Source: an uncultured Collinsella sp.
GTDB taxonomy: Bacteria; Actinomycetota; Coriobacteriia; Coriobacteriales; Coriobacteriaceae
Assembly (NCBI GenBank): GCA_934646865.1
Contig: CAKUEU010000036.1
Location: 1 to 17,497 of the forward strand
Length of the DNA: 17,497 nucleotides
Reading direction: 5' to 3'
In this document: piece by piece, positions 13,867 through 17,497 of the stretch
Layout: each line of letters starts with the position of its first letter
Position numbering within the stretch: position 1 is the stretch's first letter
The notes under the pieces: model-generated
Seen by the model: only the letters and a program-made list of their open reading frames with translations
The model's database searches: none
Told to the model about the DNA's origin: nothing
Program-made: the position numbers and the translations under genes

Positions 13867-15282
13867 TTATGCCTCCTCGCCGGTCGCAGCCGCCAGGTCC
13901 ACGCCCTCGGCAACCGTCACCACGGCGTCGCCCGGCCAGGCAACCTTGGTCAGGTCGGCTGCCGCCAGCGACTCAGCACTCACGGAGTCCTCGCCCTGCT
14001 CCAGCACGCGACGGCGCAGCGCGGCCGAAAGCGCGTGCGCCCACAGGCCCTCTGCCTCGGCCAGACGCTGCGTAGCGGGAGCGTCGGAAAGCAGACCCTC
14101 GGGCGTATAGCAGATAACACTCGAGCGCTTGACGAATTCCTCCACCGAAAGCGGGTTGGAGAACATGGCCGTGCCGCCGGTCGGCAGCGTGTGGTTGGGG
14201 CCGGCGACGTAATCGCCGAGCGGCTCGGAGCTCCAGGCGCCCACAAAGATGGCGCCGGCGTTGCGAATGCCGCCGAGCAGGCCCATCGCGTCCTTGCAGT
14301 GCAGCTCCAGGTGCTCGGGCGCCACGGTGTTCACGGCCTCGACGGCGGCGGCCATGTCGGCGGCCACCACGATCGTGCCCTCGTTGTCGAGCGAGGCACG
14401 GGTAATCTCGGCACGTGGCGACTGCGCGACCAGGATGTCGATGCCGGCCTCGACCTCGCGCGCAAACTGCTCATCGCAGGTCACCAGATAGCAGGCGGCC
14501 AGCGGATCGTGCTCGGCCTGAGCCATCAGGTCGGCTGCGACCACCATGGGCTTGGCCGTAGCGTCAGCCAGTACGCAGACCTCGGACGGGCCAGCGACCA
14601 TGTCGATGCCCACATCGCCCGACACGATCTGCTTGGCCGCGGCGACAAAGGCGTTGCCCGGGCCGGTGATCTTGTCGACGCGCGGAATGGTCTCGGTGCC
14701 GTACGCCAGCGCGGCCACGGCCTGGGCGCCGCCCACCATATAGATCTCGTCCACGCCGCCGAGCTTGGCAGCCGCGAGCGTATAGGGGCTGATCAGACCA
14801 TCTTTTTGCGGCGGAGTCACCATGACCACGCGCTTAACGCCGGCCACCTTGGCCGGAATCGCATTCATGAGCACGGTGGAAGGATACTGTGCGCGGCCGC
14901 CCGGCACATAGATACCGGCTGCGGCGAGCGGGGTCACCTTGACGCCGAGCATCGTGCCGTCCGGGCGCGTGGTAAACCAGCTTTGCTCGACCTCGCGCTG
15001 GTGGAACTCGCGAATCTGGCGCGCGGCCTTCTCGAGCGCGGCGACAAAGGCCGGGTCGAGGCCTTCGAGCGCGGCATCGATCTGCTCCTGCGGAAGGCGG
15101 AAGCTCTGCAGCTCAACACCGTCAAAACGCTGGCAGTAATCGCGCACCGCGGCATCGCCGTTGGCGCGCACGTTGGCCACGATATCGCGGGCGGCGTCGA
15201 CGATGTTTTGCGGCAGCACGCCCTTGCGGTTGAGCTGATTAGTGACGAGGCGCTCGCCGGGAGCAAGTTTGATGGTCTTCAT
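13867..15282 (-). CDS. hisD: Histidinol dehydrogenase
   Basis: A 471-residue zinc enzyme that oxidises L-histidinol twice with NAD to give L-histidine, the last steps. Family blocks are GIYVPGGRAQYPSTVLMN (123-140), ITGPGNAFVAAAKQIV (205-220), IDMVAGPSEVCVLAD (226-240) and QAEHDPLAACYLVT with zinc ligands Q255 and H258 (255-268). The catalytic pair E323/H324 is in APEHLEL, D357 is in LGDYVAGPNHTLPTGG, and H416 is in GLWAHALSAALRR. It exceeds the usual length of about 430 by some 40 residues, all in a low-complexity C-terminal tail (about 430-471). The ATG at 15280-15282 has an AGGGGA site. A 105-base gap separates it from hisZG and contains a weak 6-bp hairpin (15328-15333 with 15355-15360). 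Confidence 0.97.
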   Translation of the reverse strand: MKTIKLAPGERLVTNQLNRKGVLPQNIVDAARDIVANVRANGDAAVRDYCQRFDGVELQSFRLPQEQIDAALEGLDPAFVAALEKAARQIREFHQREVEQSWFTTRPDGTMLGVKVTPLAAAGIYVPGGRAQYPSTVLMNAIPAKVAGVKRVVMVTPPQKDGLISPYTLAAAKLGGVDEIYMVGGAQAVAALAYGTETIPRVDKITGPGNAFVAAAKQIVSGDVGIDMVAGPSEVCVLADATAKPMVVAADLMAQAEHDPLAACYLVTCDEQFAREVEAGIDILVAQSPRAEITRASLDNEGTIVVAADMAAAVEAVNTVAPEHLELHCKDAMGLLGGIRNAGAIFVGAWSSEPLGDYVAGPNHTLPTGGTAMFSNPLSVEEFVKRSSVICYTPEGLLSDAPATQRLAEAEGLWAHALSAALRRRVLEQGEDSVSAESLAAADLTKVAWPGDAVVTVAEGVDLAAATGEEA

Positions 15283-15387
15283 ATCGGTATCCCCTATCGG
15301 TTGAGGTTGCGTTTGAGAAACGTGAGACCGGGCAGCAGTGCCAATCGGCCCGCAGCCCGGACATGGGGGCGCCCGTGCGCGCTCGCG

Positions 15388-17103
15388 CTATTGTGCCGAG
15401 CCCGCGACGGGCTCAAAATGCTTGTCCTTCACGGCAGCCGCCAGGCGATCGGCCAGGTTACGCACACGCGGGTCCAGACGTGCAGCACCCGGGTTAACGA
15501 AGAAGCGCGCCGTGCAGTCCATGATGCGGCCGGTGATGACCAGGTCGTTGTCGCGCAGGGTCGCACCCGTGGCGGTAATGTCCACGATACGATCGGTCAT
15601 GCCGACGATGGGGCCCAGCTCAATATTGCCGTGCAGGGAGACGATGTCGGCATTCACGCCGCGCTCGGCATACCAGGCGCTCGCGATGCGCGGGTACTTG
15701 GTGGCCACGCGCAGGGAACCGCGACGGGCATAGTTGCGCTCGGCCTGGCCGGCGCGCCACGCGGGCTCCGCCTCAATGAAGGTGCACAGGCCATAGCCCA
15801 GATCGACGAGCTGCAGCAGGTTGAGGTCGGCCTCGATGAGCGAGTCCCAGCCGCAGATGCCGCAGTCGGCACCGCCGCAACCCACAAAGGCCGGCGCGTC
15901 GCTGGGACGCACGATGACAAACTCAATATCGCCAACCGCACCCTCGCCGGCACGCGTGTCGCGACCGCGCACAATCAGGTGACGGCCGGGGTCGCGCAGC
16001 TCGGAGACGTCCAGGCCCGCAGCCTCGAGCACGTCAAGCGTGTCGGCCTTGAGCGATCCCTTGGGCACGGCGATGCGCAGCGGGCCCTCGGCGCCACGGC
16101 CCACGGCGTGGTCACCATCGGAGGCAGCGTCCTCGGCCGAAGTGCGCGCGGCCTCCAGGCGCTCGAGCGAAAAGGCGAAGCCCGCCGCCGGCACCTCGAT
16201 ACCATCACCAAATGCGCCGGTAAAGATGGAGTCGTAGCGACCGCCCGAGCCGACCGGATCGGGCAGACCACCGGCATAGGCCTTAAAGACCAGGCCGGTG
16301 TAGTAATCGAAGGAATTCATGATGGAGAAGTCGAAGGACAGTACCTGAGCGTCCTCGGGAGTCAGGCCCTCAACCAGAGCACGTAGCTCGCGCGTCAACG
16401 GCACGACGATACCGGCCGCCGCCAACAGTGCGTCAACGCGATCGAGCACCTCGGCGCCGCCATGCAGGCGCGGCAGCTCGCTAATGGCAGCCTTGACGGC
16501 CTCGGACTCGGCGCTTTCCGCCACGCGGGCATCGAGGCCCACAAAGTCGTTGGCGTGCACGCAACGCAGCGCCTCGGCAGCCAGCTCGCGATCCTCGCAT
16601 GCCGCGAGCAGCTCCTTAAACGGGCGCACGCTACCTGCGATAATGCGCGCATCGGGCAGCGCGAGCTTACGTACGGCCTCGGCGACCAGCGAAACAATCT
16701 CGACATCGCCCGCGGTATCGCCCGCGCCGATAAGCTCAAAGCCCAGCTGCGTAAACTGACGCGAACCGCCGGCATTGCGCTGGCACTCGCGAACCACCGG
16801 CGCCTCGTAGCGCAGGCGCAGGGGCAGATCGTCCGCGCGCATACGGGTCGAGACCAGGCGCACGATCGGCAGCGTGTTATCGGGACGGACCACCAGCAGA
16901 CGGCCGTCGTCATCGAAAAGCTTAAACGGCGTATCCGCGATGCGGCCGCCCTCCTCGAGCGAACCCTTGTCCTCGAGCAGCGGCGTTTCGACCGGCAGGT
17001 AATGATGCTCCCTAAAGCAGCCCTTCACCGTCAGCGCAATCTCCTCGCGCGCCTGAGCCTCCTCGGGCAATATGTCCCGGAATCCCCACGGTGTGGCCGT
17101 CAT
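15388..17103 (-). CDS. hisZG: HisZ-HisG fusion: ATP phosphoribosyltransferase regulatory plus catalytic subunits
   Basis: A 571-residue single reading frame joining two proteins of the first pathway step (ATP + PRPP to PR-ATP). Residues 1-320 are HisZ, a histidyl-tRNA synthetase-like regulatory subunit: TPWGFRDILPEEA (4-16), RPDNTLPIVRL (73-83), FDYYTGLVFKAYAGG (265-279) and GSGGRYDSI (286-294). After a linker of about 20 residues, 341-571 is short-form HisG: LRIAVPKGSL (342-351), FVIVRPSDAPAFVGCGGADCGICGWD (395-420, DCGICGWD at 413-420), RVATKYPRI (465-473) and the PRPP loop VDITATGATL (507-516). The HisG part lacks the ACT-like domain of long HisG, consistent with dependence on HisZ. Normally these are two genes. 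It is the first gene of the operon, and its ATG has GAGGAGG 8 bases upstream. I see no stop or frameshift in the joining region. Confidence 0.95.
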   Translation of the reverse strand: MTATPWGFRDILPEEAQAREEIALTVKGCFREHHYLPVETPLLEDKGSLEEGGRIADTPFKLFDDDGRLLVVRPDNTLPIVRLVSTRMRADDLPLRLRYEAPVVRECQRNAGGSRQFTQLGFELIGAGDTAGDVEIVSLVAEAVRKLALPDARIIAGSVRPFKELLAACEDRELAAEALRCVHANDFVGLDARVAESAESEAVKAAISELPRLHGGAEVLDRVDALLAAAGIVVPLTRELRALVEGLTPEDAQVLSFDFSIMNSFDYYTGLVFKAYAGGLPDPVGSGGRYDSIFTGAFGDGIEVPAAGFAFSLERLEAARTSAEDAASDGDHAVGRGAEGPLRIAVPKGSLKADTLDVLEAAGLDVSELRDPGRHLIVRGRDTRAGEGAVGDIEFVIVRPSDAPAFVGCGGADCGICGWDSLIEADLNLLQLVDLGYGLCTFIEAEPAWRAGQAERNYARRGSLRVATKYPRIASAWYAERGVNADIVSLHGNIELGPIVGMTDRIVDITATGATLRDNDLVITGRIMDCTARFFVNPGAARLDPRVRNLADRLAAAVKDKHFEPVAGSAQ

Positions 17104-17138
17104 CTGGTGAGCCTCCTCATGTTGTACTTCATATAGAA

Positions 17139-17170
17139 CAGAAGACCGGCATAGCTCCGCCGGTCTTCTG
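17139..17170. promoter_or_regulatory. Perfect inverted repeat upstream of the his operon
   Basis: 12-bp perfect arms (17139-17150 with 17159-17170) with an 8-base loop, 36 bases upstream of the hisZG start. On the minus strand it is preceded by -10-like TATGCT (17179-17184) and an extended TGC-TAAAGT (17174-17182), so transcription would begin at or inside the repeat. It is therefore a candidate operator or 5' leader hairpin for the operon. It lacks a U-run after the stem, so it is not an intrinsic terminator. Confidence 0.6.
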
Positions 17171-17335
17171 GGTACTTTAGCATACTAGAGTGCTTGCGGG
17201 GAGAATCGTCTCCCACGGCTCACAGCGTATTCATTTGGAAACATAGGGGGAAGCGCATCCCATTTCGAGCGGCCATTCCGAGACACGCTTTCCCGACCAG
17301 CCCGCGGGAGCGGCCGCGGTCCCATGCCTCAACGC
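17171..17335. other. Gap upstream of the his operon
   Basis: No gene is supported here. A 6-bp hairpin (17199-17204 with 17209-17214) lies near the presumed his promoter. The remainder shows no codon structure with a binding site. I see no short frame rich in histidine codons that would act as a leader peptide. Confidence 0.5.
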
Positions 17336-17368
17336 AAAAAGGGCGCCCGCGCGAATGCGGACGCCCTT
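17336..17368 (-). terminator. Intrinsic terminator of the gene to the right
   Basis: Read on the minus strand, a 12-bp stem (17357-17368 with 17339-17350, one mismatch) with a 6-base loop is followed by a T-run at 17336-17340. It lies 52 bases past the stop at 17421 and separates that gene from the his operon promoter. Confidence 0.85.
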
Positions 17369-17420
17369 GTGTGGGGTCGAGATATCAACCAGCCAAGATA
17401 TCCGAACCTGCGACCAGCTC

Positions 17421-17497
17421 TTAGTAGTCGAACTGGTGGTAGTAGCGGCGGTACTTGAGGTTGTGCTTGGTGACCAGCTCGTAGTTGCGCGCGAGGC
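17421..17497 (-). CDS. C-terminal end of an unidentified gene (partial)
   Basis: A minus-strand frame enters from the right edge and stops with TAA at 17421-17423. The 24 visible residues include RNYELVTKHNLKYRRYYHQFDY. This tail is very rich in tyrosine and basic residues. I do not recognise it. It is called coding because an intrinsic terminator in the same direction follows 52 bases later and its third positions are rich in C, as in the neighbouring genes. Confidence 0.6.
   Translation of the reverse strand, partial: LARNYELVTKHNLKYRRYYHQFDY

Noticed and set aside
13843..16386. A very long open frame on the plus strand (over 800 codons) opposite hisD and hisZG
   Set aside because: The translation is low-complexity and rich in His, Arg, Gly and Ala, the usual mirror image of GC-rich genes on the other strand. 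The minus strand carries clear conserved enzymes.
17104..17300. T-box leader or histidine-rich leader peptide for the his operon
   Set aside because: No specifier-loop and antiterminator arrangement, no terminator before hisZG, and no short frame with a run of histidine codons could be seen.

Overview
The window is GC-rich, tightly packed bacterial DNA. Strong GGAGG-type ribosome binding sites and the gene content (short-form HisG with HisZ, a DivIC/FtsB-like protein, a Ppx/GppA phosphatase, a gat-type PTS IIB) fit an anaerobic gut actinobacterium of the class Coriobacteriia. A Collinsella-like organism is my best guess. That assignment is inference from gene content and style, not from a database match.

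Left part (1-4200). The 3' end of a sensor histidine kinase (+) is followed by a large inverted repeat and a bidirectional terminator. Next come a two-gene minus-strand unit (PTS galactitol-type IIB, then a small VOC protein), a membrane-anchored helical protein of unknown function (+), and tRNA-Leu(UAA) with its terminator. A structured non-coding stretch then carries inverted and direct copies of the tRNA 3' part. A minus-strand pair follows: a DivIC/FtsB-like septum protein and a Ppx/GppA phosphatase.

Middle part (4200-9000). Enolase (minus) has its own promoter and terminator. Further right, a minus-strand unit reads larC2-like, yfcE-like phosphodiesterase, mazG. Divergent from it is a PHP-domain protein (+), very probably the histidinol-phosphate phosphatase.

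Right part (9000-17100). One minus-strand histidine operon is transcribed in the order hisZ-hisG (one fused gene), hisD, hisC, hisB, hisH, hisA, hisF, hisI, hisE. Many junctions overlap or abut, so translation is probably coupled. HisB is only the dehydratase, and the missing phosphatase step is supplied by the convergent PHP gene just beyond hisE. The window can therefore encode the whole route from PRPP and ATP to histidine. Beyond the operon lies a minus-strand terminator and the last 24 codons of an unidentified gene.

The most unusual feature is the number of long, nearly perfect palindromes between genes: 94-277, 2205-2271, 7810-7874, 8932-8998, 9750-9843, 12107-12147 and 17139-17170. 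Two of them (2205-2271 and 8932-8998) share identical ends but have different, still self-complementary, inner arms, so they look like members of one repeat family. The HisZ-HisG fusion and a stand-alone LarC2-like domain are the main protein-level oddities.
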